A stretch of 64,000 nucleotides of DNA from an uncultured Methanomassiliicoccaceae archaeon (GCA_905187815.1 CAJJJM010000004.1:62001-126000); one strand, 5' to 3'. Shown: positions 24,525-33,277, numbered from the stretch's first letter. Notes: generated from the sequence alone by a model not told the origin. Program-made: numbers and translations.

Positions 24525-27275
24525 ATGAAAGGAAACGCAGAATCCGACAGTTTCTCCGCCGACACGGTGGAGCACATCTGCGCCCTCCTCGGGAACAGCA
24601 AGGTCTCCGAGGTCGAGGGCAAGACAGTCATCAAACCTGCCAACGCCGACGATCTGGCCAAGGCAGTGTCCGCGGCCATGTCCGCCGGAGCCACAGTCTC
24701 TCCTCTCAGCAGGAAGGGAACCCACACTGAGGGCGACGTCCTCATCGACATGTCCGACATGAACGCCCTCGTCGACATCGACAAGGACGCCCAGACCGTC
24801 AGGGCCCAGGCCGGATGCAAGTTCAGCACGATCCTCAAGGCCATCGACGCCGAGGGATTCACCATAGGAGTCCGTCCCGCCGGAGCCGACCCCACCGTCG
24901 AGGACTGGGTCTACACCGAGCAGGAGGGAATCGGATCCTACAAGTACGGTACCGTCAAGGATTCCGTCATCAACATCCGCGCCGTCGACGCCGCGGGCAA
25001 GCTCCTGGAGACCGGATACGACCAGATCGGCTACTACATGTCCGGATACAACATGATCCAGACCCTGGCCGCCTCCTCCGGAAGGCTCGCCATCATCACC
25101 GACGTCACATTCAAGCTCCACCCCAAGGGAGTCACCAAGGTCGTCGCCTACGAGCTCCCCGGAGCCGACAAGATGCAGGAGGTCTGGCAGCAGATTGCCC
25201 AGAACCCCTCCGTCAAGCCCATGCACATCTCCTTCAACACCCTCAGGACCGTCATGGCCTTCCAGGGCGCCGAGGAGTTCGTCGACGCCGACATCGAGGC
25301 AGTCGACGCCATGATGGCCGACGCCGGAGCCGCCAAGCTGGAGCAGTCCGTCGCCGACGAGCTGTTCGGAGGAATCGACACCGCCGCCTGCGTCAACCCC
25401 GACTCCCCCACCATGTACATCCCCATGAAGGCCTTCGCCGCATACGTGGACGCATGCAAGGGAATCGCCGGATTCACCATCGCCGGTAACGTCCCCGACC
25501 GCAGCACCGTGGCCGTCAAGCTCTCCGGAGCCGAGGACGCGGACTACGACGCAGCTGCTGACAAGGCCGAGGAGATGGGCGGAAGGGCCAGCATCAGGTG
25601 CCCCAGCAAGTACCGCGACGAGGCCACCAACAAGTTCATCAGGAGGATCGAGGACGCCTTCGCCGGAAAGGGCGTCGAGGACGTCAAGCTCAGCAGGGAG
25701 GTCACCCCCGCCATCATCGAGAAGCTGAAGGAGATCGTCGGTGCCAAGAACGTCAACGTCAGCGGCATGGACAGGGTCCTGTACAGCCACGACATGGCTC
25801 CCCTCCCCAAGGAGGCCGGACTCGCCTTCAAGAACGTGCCCGACGTCATCGTCAGGCCCGAGACCGTCGCTCAGATCTCCGCCGTCATGGCCCTGGCCTA
25901 CGAGCACGGCATCGCCGTCACACCCAGGGGAAGCGCCTCCTGGGGACTGGGCGGATGCATGCCCACCAACGCCGGAATCCTGCTCGACATGTCCTCCAAG
26001 ATGAAGCATGTCGTCGAGATCAACAAGGAGAGCCTGTACGTCAAGGTCCAGGGAGGATGCACATGGAAGAACCTCCTCGAGGCCTGCATGAAGGAAGGCT
26101 ACATCATCGGTTCCTACCCGTCCTCGTTCCCCTCCGCCACAATCGGAGCATGGTACTCCACCAACGGAATGGGTGTCGGATCCTACAAATACGGCTCCGC
26201 CAGGGAGAACGTCCTGAACGCCGAGATCATCGCCGACGACGGATCCATCATCAACACCGGATACACCGAGACCGGATCCTACAGGGCATCCTTCAACCTG
26301 AACCAGTTCTTCTCCGGAGCCGAGGGAACCCTGGGAATCATCGGAACCATGACCTTCAGGATCTACCCCATGGGAGAGATCAGGTGCCTCGCATACGAGT
26401 TCGACGCCCTGAAGGACATCGACGCCCCCATGCAGGAGCTCGTCCACCACCCGTCCGCCAGGCCCCTGCACGTCGCCTGGTCCGACTACCTGCACTTCGC
26501 CAACCAGAAGAGGGCAGGGGTCCACCACTCCCCCGACGTGAAGAACCTGTGGCTGGTCACCATCCAGGGAGACGAGAAGCACAACGACATCGAGGAGTCC
26601 TACATCGACGCCATGGCCGAGAAGGCCGGCGGAAGGAAGATCGCCTCCGAGATCGCCGAGCACGAGTGGTCCGAGAGGTGCTACGAGTTCAGGGCCAGGA
26701 GGGTCGGAGTAGGAGAGATCCCCGCAGAGGTCATCGTGCCCACGGTCCACTGGGGAACCTTCACAGACGAGTGCTACGAGGGCTTCAAGAACATGAAGAT
26801 GGAGGCAGGAGGAGTCATCGGAGTCCTGGTCGACAGGAACACCGCTCTGTTCATGCCCTACTACTTCAAGGACGACGAGCTGCTCACCGGAATGCTGTCC
26901 TTCGGATTCAACTTCTACCTGGGCGACGTCGCCCTGAAGTACGGAGGCAGGACCACCGGATTCGGAGTGTTCTTCGCCTGGAACACCGACGTCATCCACA
27001 ACGCCGCCACCGCCAGCATGCTCAGGGAGATCAAGACCGTCCTGGACCCCCACGACGTCGTCAGCCCCGGACACGTGGTCTGTGGAATGACCAGGTTCGG
27101 AGTCGACATGAACAAGGGTCTGATGGGCATGGGAAGCGCTCTCATGCAGATTATGAAGAAGATCTTCCCCGCGGACAGGACCTTCAACACCAACCTCGAG
27201 AGGTTCAGATACGACGATCTCGAGCACATGAAGACCCTGGACCGTGTCCACAAGCTCGGAGACGGAACCCAGTAA
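24525..27275 (+). CDS. Large GlcD-like FAD-linked oxidoreductase with duplicated FAD-binding halves
   Basis: The 916-residue protein contains two FAD_binding_4 (PCMH-type) domains. The second, about residues 440-640, is complete: RPETVAQISAVMALAYEHGIAVTPRGSASWGLGG, then GCMPTNAGILLDMS and MGVGSYKYGSARENVL. The first, about 35-230, keeps the second half (GIGSYKYGTVKDSVIN) but its FAD loop is degenerate (LSRKGTHTEGDVLIDMS). A GlcD-type C-terminal domain follows (about 650-880) and ends ILDPHDVVSPGH-like (VLDPHDVVSPGHVV). There are no Fe-S Cys motifs. Homologs oxidise D-lactate or glycolate; here the natural substrate and acceptor are unknown. Codon use is strongly biased, nearly like mcr, so the protein is probably abundant. 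It is monocistronic. Confidence 0.82.
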   Translation: MKGNAESDSFSADTVEHICALLGNSKVSEVEGKTVIKPANADDLAKAVSAAMSAGATVSPLSRKGTHTEGDVLIDMSDMNALVDIDKDAQTVRAQAGCKFSTILKAIDAEGFTIGVRPAGADPTVEDWVYTEQEGIGSYKYGTVKDSVINIRAVDAAGKLLETGYDQIGYYMSGYNMIQTLAASSGRLAIITDVTFKLHPKGVTKVVAYELPGADKMQEVWQQIAQNPSVKPMHISFNTLRTVMAFQGAEEFVDADIEAVDAMMADAGAAKLEQSVADELFGGIDTAACVNPDSPTMYIPMKAFAAYVDACKGIAGFTIAGNVPDRSTVAVKLSGAEDADYDAAADKAEEMGGRASIRCPSKYRDEATNKFIRRIEDAFAGKGVEDVKLSREVTPAIIEKLKEIVGAKNVNVSGMDRVLYSHDMAPLPKEAGLAFKNVPDVIVRPETVAQISAVMALAYEHGIAVTPRGSASWGLGGCMPTNAGILLDMSSKMKHVVEINKESLYVKVQGGCTWKNLLEACMKEGYIIGSYPSSFPSATIGAWYSTNGMGVGSYKYGSARENVLNAEIIADDGSIINTGYTETGSYRASFNLNQFFSGAEGTLGIIGTMTFRIYPMGEIRCLAYEFDALKDIDAPMQELVHHPSARPLHVAWSDYLHFANQKRAGVHHSPDVKNLWLVTIQGDEKHNDIEESYIDAMAEKAGGRKIASEIAEHEWSERCYEFRARRVGVGEIPAEVIVPTVHWGTFTDECYEGFKNMKMEAGGVIGVLVDRNTALFMPYYFKDDELLTGMLSFGFNFYLGDVALKYGGRTTGFGVFFAWNTDVIHNAATASMLREIKTVLDPHDVVSPGHVVCGMTRFGVDMNKGLMGMGSALMQIMKKIFPADRTFNTNLERFRYDDLEHMKTLDRVHKLGDGTQ

Positions 27276-27565
27276 ACAATCCACACCCGGCGGTTTCCTC
27301 CACCGGGCAAACCCTTTCAATCCATTCTCATTCTGTCATCACCAGTCCGTTCTCCATGGGGGCTATCGCCTGACCTTATCATGGGCGACCCTGACGTGAC
27401 GAACTGGAGCTGACAGCAATCCATCAAAATCCATGGATGATGGGAGTCGGGCCCCTTTGGACCAGTCGTCGTTAATCACGATCGTCGTAGATTGGGACTT
27501 CCGAAGAACTGCTGTCACGGACAGATCATCCAGCGATCCCACGGATCCAGAGGATGAATCAGGCA

Positions 27566-28231
27566 TCAAAGAAGGTGTACCACGTCGCCCGCATAGTCTA
27601 TGACGGCGATCGAGGGATCCACGCGGTTCCAGAGCTCATCGCTTCCGGACCCTGTCCTGACCCCAACGAACCTGGCGCCGGCGCCGTGAGCCGACATCCA
27701 GTCCGTGGTGTTGTCGCCAACGTACAGGATCTCGTCCGGTCTCACACCCAGTCCCTCGGCGAACTCCCTCATCGCCACAGGGGACGGCTTCGCGTTGTCG
27801 TAGTCGGAGTGGTCCCTTCCCATCACGAAGTCGAACCTGTCGTACAGCGGTCCTAGGGCCCTTCTGGCGTATTCCAGGCTTCCCCTGGTTAGGAGGCCGA
27901 CCTTCAATCCCTTCGACCTGATGATGTCCAGCGATTCCGCGGATCCCGGGAAGGGTACGGCTTCCGACACGAACTCGACCTCGCACTCGGTGAAGGCGCG
28001 GTCTATGTCGCCGCTGACCTTCTCGAATTCGTCGCCACGGCCGTTGGCTTCGAGCCATTCCCTTATGGGTGCACGCGGGCGCTTGGGAGAGTCCCCGAAG
28101 TCGATGTCATCGAACGGGATGCCGTGCTCGAGACAGACCCTGCGGTCGGCCGAATCGAGTTTGGAGTAGTCGACGCGGGTCTTCATGAACGTCCCGTCGA
28201 GATCGAAGCCGACGGCTCTTATCCCATCCAT
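27566..28231 (-). CDS. HAD-family phosphatase
   Basis: The 221-residue protein starts at ATG 28231, about 25 nt after a TATA box (GGTTTTATAGG on the minus strand), as for a leaderless gene. Motif I is GFDLDGTFMKTRVD near residue 8, motif II LLTRGSLEYARRAL near 115, a Lys in NAKPSP near 150 and motif IV YVGDNTTDWMSA near 172. It belongs to the phosphoglycolate-phosphatase-like HAD subfamily with a helical cap. The substrate is not determinable. Confidence 0.85.
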   Translation of the reverse strand: MDGIRAVGFDLDGTFMKTRVDYSKLDSADRRVCLEHGIPFDDIDFGDSPKRPRAPIREWLEANGRGDEFEKVSGDIDRAFTECEVEFVSEAVPFPGSAESLDIIRSKGLKVGLLTRGSLEYARRALGPLYDRFDFVMGRDHSDYDNAKPSPVAMREFAEGLGVRPDEILYVGDNTTDWMSAHGAGARFVGVRTGSGSDELWNRVDPSIAVIDYAGDVVHLL

Positions 28232-28266
28232 GCTCGGGTATCTCCGAATGCCTATAAAACCTGATT

Positions 28267-29490
28267 TCAGGCCCTTATCGGAGGCCACATGCCCCTGAGC
28301 CTGCCGCCCTCCCTCTCGGGATCCATGGTGCTGACCTCGAGCCCTGGGACGATCATCCTGACCACGGGCACTCCGAGCTCCGGTCTGGTGAGGTCCACGG
28401 CGATGACGCTGTCGAATCCCGCGTCCATGAGGCTGCCCAGCACGATCTCTATGTCGTCGAGCACATCGTCGGTGGACCTGTCGGGGATCTCGCTGAGCTT
28501 GATCTTCCTGCGGCTCTCGCCGAACCACATGTGGTTGACCTCCTTGATGCGCTCGTATCCCATGTCCTGGGTGACCTTCTGGAGCTGGGCGTTGATCTTG
28601 GCCCCGTGCTTGTGGGTCGCCCTGCTCTGGGCCACCTCGGTTATGGCCCTGACAGCGGCTATCTCCGGGTTGAGATGGGTCCCGACGCCGATGGTCAGCA
28701 TCTCGGGGTCCCTGGTGCGGACGTCGTCGGCCGCCGCGCCGATGGTGGGGACGCCGATGTCGCTGGTCAGGTCCTTCAGGTGGATCTCGATCCCCTGGTC
28801 TGCGAACTTGGAGATGAGCTTCGCCGGGACGGAGTCCTCGTCGTCGACAATGATGTCGCCGTTGGTCATGTCCCTGAACTCGGCGATGGACCACGCGTCC
28901 CTCTCGATGTCCTCGAAGAGGGCGTGGAGGACAGCCTCCTCCAGGGTGTTCCCCGACGCGATGCCGTTGGTGTGGAACCTGAAGAGCTGCAGGTCCCCGT
29001 CGGGGTAGTAGGGGTAGAAGACGGCGCAGGCGGGGACCCAGATCGGGCATCCCCTGAACATCTCCCAGCCCTCCGTCCAGGCGATGGTGTCGTTCATGTA
29101 CCTGTCCAGGATCGGGATTGGGAGGATCAGGTCCTTCGGGTCCACGGTCATCATGACGTCGCATGCCTGCTCGTATGTCCCGTAGACGACCTCGTCGGAG
29201 TCGCGCTGCTCGGCGCTGTACCTCTCGAGGGATTCCATGACTGCCGATGCCTCTGCCTGCTCCCTGGTCACGCCCTTGCCGTTGTAGTACTTGGGCACGC
29301 CCAGGGCGGTCTCCTGCCTGTCGACGGAGAACACCGGGATGCCGACGTCGTCCTTGCCCGTGATGTCCTCGGGCTTCCCTAGGCCGGCGGTCTCCAGCAG
29401 CGGGAGCACCCTCCTCAGGGTCTCCTCTGGAGGTACGATTCTGATTCCGGTATCCGGAGAGCATTTGGGACAGTGGTTGAGCGTCAGCAT
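28267..29490 (-). CDS. ycaO: Methanogenesis marker protein 1, YcaO-type McrA-glycine thioamidation enzyme
   Basis: The 407-residue protein carries the YcaO ATP-binding pattern: AEASAVMESLERYSAEQRD near residues 75-93, ASGNTLEEAVLHALFEDIERDAW near 180-202 and AVRAITEVAQSRATHKHGAK near 280-299. An N-terminal CPKC pair is present near residue 7. In methanogens this YcaO (marker 1) activates the backbone amide of a specific McrA glycine to make thioglycine. The target segment is present in this window's McrA. The TfuA partner is not adjacent. Single gene, transcribed towards the HAD gene. Confidence 0.9.
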   Translation of the reverse strand: MLTLNHCPKCSPDTGIRIVPPEETLRRVLPLLETAGLGKPEDITGKDDVGIPVFSVDRQETALGVPKYYNGKGVTREQAEASAVMESLERYSAEQRDSDEVVYGTYEQACDVMMTVDPKDLILPIPILDRYMNDTIAWTEGWEMFRGCPIWVPACAVFYPYYPDGDLQLFRFHTNGIASGNTLEEAVLHALFEDIERDAWSIAEFRDMTNGDIIVDDEDSVPAKLISKFADQGIEIHLKDLTSDIGVPTIGAAADDVRTRDPEMLTIGVGTHLNPEIAAVRAITEVAQSRATHKHGAKINAQLQKVTQDMGYERIKEVNHMWFGESRRKIKLSEIPDRSTDDVLDDIEIVLGSLMDAGFDSVIAVDLTRPELGVPVVRMIVPGLEVSTMDPEREGGRLRGMWPPIRA

Positions 29491-29524
29491 GGCCTTTCAC
29501 CGCGATGATAGGAGTGCCGAGTGA

Positions 29525-29797
29525 TGGTAGTAGCCCCCTTTCTGTTTCAGGTGACATTCAACTAAGCGTCCTACCCGCGGGTCCCGGGCCGGTCTGCCCC
29601 GCTGTGCGGACTTGCTCCGATGGGGAGTCGCCGTTTCACCGAATCCCGGGGAACGTCACCGCCTAGCGGATCATCCTTGAGCCCGGTCCGTGTCGTTTCT
29701 GTGCCCTTGCCACGGCTCTCGCCGCACGGACTTGCGTCCGTCCATCTTGCCCTTGGAGAGGGGAACTTCCTCAGCTGCCCTGATGGCTACCGTCGGT
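29525..29797 (-). ncRNA. rnpB: RNase P RNA
   Basis: Read on the minus strand, the segment has the conserved blocks of archaeal RNase P RNA: CR-I as GCTGAGGAAGTTCC, then AAGGGCACAGAAACGACACGG, GGTGAAACGGCGACTCC, GAGCAAGTCCGCACAGCGG, and the 3' block CGCTTAGTTGAATGTCACC followed by ACAGAAAGGGGGCTACTACC. P1 can form between GGTAGCC at the 5' end and GGCTACT at the 3' end. The ends are estimated from P1. It is the catalytic RNA that matures tRNA 5' ends. A TATA-like TTAAATC lies near 29837-29844. Confidence 0.88.
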
Positions 29798-29798
29798 C

Positions 29799-29829
29799 AC
29801 CCTCCATCTCTCAGCAGGGGGTGGAGGGT
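29799..29829. repeat. 8-bp inverted repeat just upstream of RNase P RNA
   Basis: ACCCTCCA at 29799-29806 is complementary to TGGAGGGT at 29822-29829. It lies between the rnpB TATA box and the mature 5' end, and also directly after the broken gene at 29840. It may be a leader hairpin of the RNase P precursor or a transcription terminator for the broken gene. Confidence 0.4.
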
Positions 29830-29839
29830 TGAGGCGGAT

Positions 29840-30324
29840 TTAACAGCGTCGGTGCGGGAACAATGGATGCGATCCCATCATGACCGATAGGCGTTTTCGA
29901 TGATGCTTCAGATTCAGGATGTAGGGGACGGCGCTCCTCTTCACCCTCACGTGTCCGCGTGTTATGTTGGGTGCGGCCATGACCGCCCCGTCGAATGTAA
30001 GGTGGACGGTCTCGCGGCCATCCATGTCCTGGTGGATGCGGGCGACTATCCTGCCGTGGGCCACCACGCTGAGGCCGTTGGGCGACGTCTCCTTCCCGAA
30101 CAGGAGGACCACGCAGTCGTCAAGGAATGGCGTCTCCCCGCAGCCGTACGCATCGCTCAGAAGCCTCCGGCAGCGGTCGACATCGTAGGGGAAGGCGGGA
30201 CGGATGTCGGCCGGGGTATGCCGATCTGGATGGCCTGGGAACGGCACACGGGGCAGCTCTTGCGGTCTATAACAGGGATGTCGCATTCTGAACACCATCT
30301 GACCGTGGTCGTCTTCCTTTCCAT
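29840..30324 (-). pseudogene. Remnant of a PAPS-reductase-like archaeal protein: N-terminal part only, with a frameshift
   Basis: Starting at ATG 30324 the frame reads MERKTTVRWCSECDIPVIDR then SCPVCRSQAIQIGI, a zinc-ribbon start with two CxxC pairs. The expected continuation TPADIRPAFPYDVDRCRRLL lies one base out of frame, beginning near 30218, so one nucleotide is missing around 30215-30225. The shifted frame continues through a PUA-like region (VVLLFGKETSPNGLSVVAHG, then LTFDGAVMAA) and stops at 29840. Archaeal proteins with this N-terminus go on for several hundred residues through a PP-loop PAPS-reductase domain, which is absent here. A frameshift plus 3' truncation indicates decay; an isolated sequencing error would not explain the truncation. 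Confidence 0.7.
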
Positions 30325-30427
30325 TCTATCATGTCAGTATCGCTGTCCGATTTTTAAATCAAGACCGGGGATGCGGAACCGGATGTACTGCGATAGGGAT
30401 AAAGAGGGTCGGGACATACCATGAGCC

Positions 30428-30655
30428 ATGGAGAGAAACTCCGTCAAGAAGCTGGGCGTGGTCGCCACGGCGGTGGTGATAATCGCTCTATTCCTGACTC
30501 TTCCGGTGTTCTACTACGTCATAGAGATGCCACCGTTCGCGGTCGGCATCGCAGCGTTGTTCTACGCCATTCTCGCCATCGCGATGGTGTATTACGCCAT
30601 GGAGAGATTCAAAGAGATAGACGAGGGGTTGGACGATGCTGTTGACGACTACTGA
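30428..30655 (+). CDS. Small two-span membrane protein
   Basis: The 75-residue protein has two hydrophobic segments (about residues 10-30 and 36-58) and an acidic tail, EIDEGLDDAVDDY. It overlaps the YbjQ gene by 20 bp, so the pair is co-translated. I do not recognise the family; association with YbjQ suggests a membrane partner for that oligomeric protein. Confidence 0.65.
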   Translation: MERNSVKKLGVVATAVVIIALFLTLPVFYYVIEMPPFAVGIAALFYAILAIAMVYYAMERFKEIDEGLDDAVDDY

Positions 30656-30947
30656 TACGATTCCCGGGAAGAACTACGAGATCCTCGGACTGGCCAAGGG
30701 TAGCATGATCCAGTCCAAGAACATCGGCCGCGACATCGGTCAGGGGCTTAAGTCCCTGGTCGGAGGGGAGCTCGCCACGTACACTGAGATGATGAACGAG
30801 TCCCGCGCGATCGCCACCAAGAGGATGGTCGAGGACGCCGATAGGATGGGTGCCGACGCCATCGTCGCGCTCAGGTACGGCACATCCGCCATCGCGCAGG
30901 GCGCGGCCGAGGTGTTCGCTTACGGCACCGCGGTCAGATTCATCTGA
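30636..30947 (+). CDS. YbjQ family (UPF0145) protein
   Basis: The 103-residue protein matches YbjQ/YdgH-like DUF74 over its full length: TTDTIPGKNYEILGLAKG at the start, SKNIGRDIGQGLKSLVGGEL in the middle and ADRMGADAIVALRYGTSAI near residue 70. The fold is a homopentamer often annotated as heavy-metal binding, without proven function. Translation is coupled to the membrane protein upstream. Confidence 0.9.
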   Translation: MLLTTTDTIPGKNYEILGLAKGSMIQSKNIGRDIGQGLKSLVGGELATYTEMMNESRAIATKRMVEDADRMGADAIVALRYGTSAIAQGAAEVFAYGTAVRFI

Positions 30948-31012
30948 GCGAAACCGGTTACGCCCTCCGGGCGGTCCTTTTTATCATCACACCTGATACT
31001 TTCCATGATACG

Positions 31013-31705
31013 ATGGAGAAGGCGATCAGGATTACCGAGGACGGACCGTACATCGTCACGGGTGGCGTCCCGATCTACGAGAAGAGGATAGTGAAGAGGG
31101 ACGGCATATACGTCTGGGAGGACGGTCGCGAGCTCCCGCAGTCGGAGACGTACGCCCTGTGCAGATGCGGGAAATCCGACAACGCCCCGTTCTGCGACGG
31201 GAAGTCCCACAAGAGGTTCAAGGGCAAGGAGACGGCGGACAGGAGGCCGTATGCTGAGAGGGCCGAGAAGCTCGAGGGCCCGGGCATGGACATGATGGAC
31301 GACGTCAGATGCGGGAAGGCGATGTTCTGCCATCGCAACGGCAGCTCCACATGGGAGCTCCTCAAGAGGTCCGACGACCCGGATGCCAGGAATGAGCTGA
31401 TACGCGCGGCCTGCGAGTGCCCGACCGGCAGGACCGTCGTGATGGACAAGGACGGTACCGTCCACGAGGACGTTCTCGAACCTTCGATCTACATAGTGCA
31501 GGATCCCGGGAGGAACGTCAGTAGCGGGATATACGTCATGGGTGGGATACCGATCACCTCAGCGGACGGGGAGCAGTACGAGGTCAGGAATCGTGTGCTC
31601 CTCTGCAGGTGCGGCGTCTCCAGGGACAAGCCCTTCTGCGATGCAACCCACATCAACGCGATGTACAAGGACTCCCGCGGCGGGTCGTTCCTTAAGAAGA
31701 AGTGA
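31013..31705 (+). CDS. Two-domain CDGSH iron-sulfur protein
   Basis: The 230-residue protein has a CDGSH-type motif near residues 49-65 (CRCGKSDNAPFCDGKSH), a middle region resembling the divergent ferredoxin domain found in such proteins (VRCGKAMFCHRNGS near 98, then ACECPTGRTVVMD near 130), and a second CDGSH-type motif near 200 (CRCGVSRDKPFCDATH). Each CxC...C...H set would hold a redox-active [2Fe-2S] cluster with one His ligand. The first motif has an extra Lys before Ser-His and the second has Ala in place of Gly. A TATA box (CTTTTTATC) near 30976 precedes it. Electron transfer or Fe-S trafficking is likely; the partner is unknown. Confidence 0.85.
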   Translation: MEKAIRITEDGPYIVTGGVPIYEKRIVKRDGIYVWEDGRELPQSETYALCRCGKSDNAPFCDGKSHKRFKGKETADRRPYAERAEKLEGPGMDMMDDVRCGKAMFCHRNGSSTWELLKRSDDPDARNELIRAACECPTGRTVVMDKDGTVHEDVLEPSIYIVQDPGRNVSSGIYVMGGIPITSADGEQYEVRNRVLLCRCGVSRDKPFCDATHINAMYKDSRGGSFLKKK

Positions 31706-31737
31706 TGAAGAGGGGGCGTCGCCCGCCCCGTTTATTA

Positions 31738-32817
31738 TCATTCCTTGGGCTTGTCGGAGACGATCTGGTCGACCTCCTCGATCTCCTTCCGGAGGTCCTT
31801 GACGCTCTCGGTCTCCTTCCTGATCTCCTCGACGGAGGGGATGGGTCCGAGGATGTCGTCCGGGTCGCCGACCGCCTGCCTTATGCTCTCGGTGTCGGAG
31901 ACCTCCCTGTCGGGGACGCTGTTGGCGGATCCCATGTACTCGGAGATGCCCTCGACGAGCTTGGTCAGCTCCATCGGGAAGAAGAACTTGGAGGACTCGC
32001 CCTTGCCGACCTCCTGCAGGGTCTGCATGGAGAGCACGGACATAGCCTTGGAGTCCATGGACGCCGCCCCTACGGACATGATCCTTAGCTTCTGAGCCTC
32101 TCCCTGTCCCTCCAGGATGGTGGCGATCCTCTGACCTTCGGCCTCGAGGATCATGGACTGCCTCTTTCCCTCGGCTTCCAGAATCATGGACTTCTTCTTA
32201 CCCTCGGCCTCCAGGATGGCGGCCCTCTTCTGTCCGTCCGCCTCCAGGATGGCCGCGCGCCTCTTCCTCTCAGCGGAGGTCTGCTCCTCCATGGAGTCCT
32301 TGACCTTCCTGGCGGGATCGACCTCCCTGATCTCGACGGCCTCGATCTTCACGCCCCACTTGTCGGTGTTCTCGTCCAGGATGTCCCTGAGGGAGACGTT
32401 AATCCTCTCCCTGGAGGACAGGATTTGGTCCAGTTCCATCTCTCCGATGATCGACCTGAGCGTGGTCTGGGCCAGGTTGACCGTGGCCCATCTGTAGTTG
32501 GTGACCTCGAAGAACGCGTTCTTCGGGTCGGTGACCTTGATGTAAATCACCGCGTCGACCTCGACGGGTGAGTTGTCCTTGGTGATGACCTCCTGCTTGG
32601 GGACGTCCAGGACCTCCGTGCGGAGGTCGAGTTTTACTACCTGGTTTATGAGCGGGCAGACGAAGTTCAGTCCCTGGTTGAGGACCCTTACGAACTTTCC
32701 AAGCCTCATATAGATGGCCTGCTCGTAGGGCTGGACTATCTTCACCCCGCTCGTGATCACCACTATCACCGCTACGATGACGATGATGACCAGAGTCATG
32801 ACTACGCTGCTGTCCAT
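31738..32817 (-). CDS. SPFH/Band 7 (stomatin-like) membrane protein
   Basis: The 359-residue protein starts at ATG 32817, 7 nt after GGAGGT. One N-terminal membrane span (VMTLVIIVIVAVIVVI) is followed by the SPFH domain: RLGKFVRVLNQGLNFVCPL near residue 40, NSPVEVDAVIYIKVTDP near 84 and DILDENTDKWGVKIEAVEIREVDP near 145. A coiled coil then contains five back-to-back 11-residue units of the form RAAILEAxGxK (about residues 187-242). The C-terminal tail is acidic and charged. It forms an operon with the NfeD protein 16 nt upstream, the usual pairing for membrane microdomain or protease-linked scaffolds. Confidence 0.9.
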   Translation of the reverse strand: MDSSVVMTLVIIVIVAVIVVITSGVKIVQPYEQAIYMRLGKFVRVLNQGLNFVCPLINQVVKLDLRTEVLDVPKQEVITKDNSPVEVDAVIYIKVTDPKNAFFEVTNYRWATVNLAQTTLRSIIGEMELDQILSSRERINVSLRDILDENTDKWGVKIEAVEIREVDPARKVKDSMEEQTSAERKRRAAILEADGQKRAAILEAEGKKKSMILEAEGKRQSMILEAEGQRIATILEGQGEAQKLRIMSVGAASMDSKAMSVLSMQTLQEVGKGESSKFFFPMELTKLVEGISEYMGSANSVPDREVSDTESIRQAVGDPDDILGPIPSVEEIRKETESVKDLRKEIEEVDQIVSDKPKE

Positions 32818-32833
32818 GAGGAAACCTCCGCGG

Positions 32834-33277
32834 TCAGAGTCTGCGCACGTGCACGTGCACGCCCTCGCTGCTCTCGACCACCACGGCCGCGCCCTCCTCG
32901 ATCGGCTCATCGGATGTGGCGGACCATATGTCGGACCCGATCCTGACCTTGCCCTTCATGTTCCCGACCTCCGTCGGGACGATGAGGGTGCCCTCCTTTC
33001 CCACGAGGGATTCGACGACCGTCGTCGTTGGCGGTTCGGGTCTCGCGAGATGCTGGTATCCCTTGATGGTTATCAGGGTGACCGGTATGGCCACCACCAA
33101 CGCTATCACTGGTGACCACCAGGAGTACAGTATGTCGGGGAAGGCCGCGCCAATTATGCCCAGGATGACGAGGACGGTCCCGGGGATGACCATGAAAGCA
33201 CCGGGGCTGAACGCCTCTATGATGAGCAGGACGGCCCCCACTATGATCAGGATGATCGCTACGGTGAACGGGTCCAT
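32834..33277 (-). CDS. NfeD-family membrane protein
   Basis: The 147-residue protein has three N-terminal membrane segments (residues about 5-25, 30-48, 55-73) and a C-terminal OB-fold domain (SLVGKEGTLIVPTEVGNMKGKVRIGSDIWSA). This is a short NfeD without the ClpP-like protease domain. Such NfeDs partner with SPFH proteins, and the SPFH gene follows directly. Confidence 0.9.
   Translation of the reverse strand: MDPFTVAIILIIVGAVLLIIEAFSPGAFMVIPGTVLVILGIIGAAFPDILYSWWSPVIALVVAIPVTLITIKGYQHLARPEPPTTTVVESLVGKEGTLIVPTEVGNMKGKVRIGSDIWSATSDEPIEEGAAVVVESSEGVHVHVRRL

Noticed and set aside
24459..27320. 953-codon open frame on the minus strand opposite the large flavoprotein
   Set aside because: Composition is almost entirely G, V, D, L and H with no motif; it shadows the strongly codon-biased gene on the plus strand.
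27363..27569. 68-codon frame between the flavoprotein and HAD genes
   Set aside because: No ribosome site or TATA box, no family resemblance and low-complexity Ser/Asp-rich composition; the 27276-27565 gap appears non-coding.
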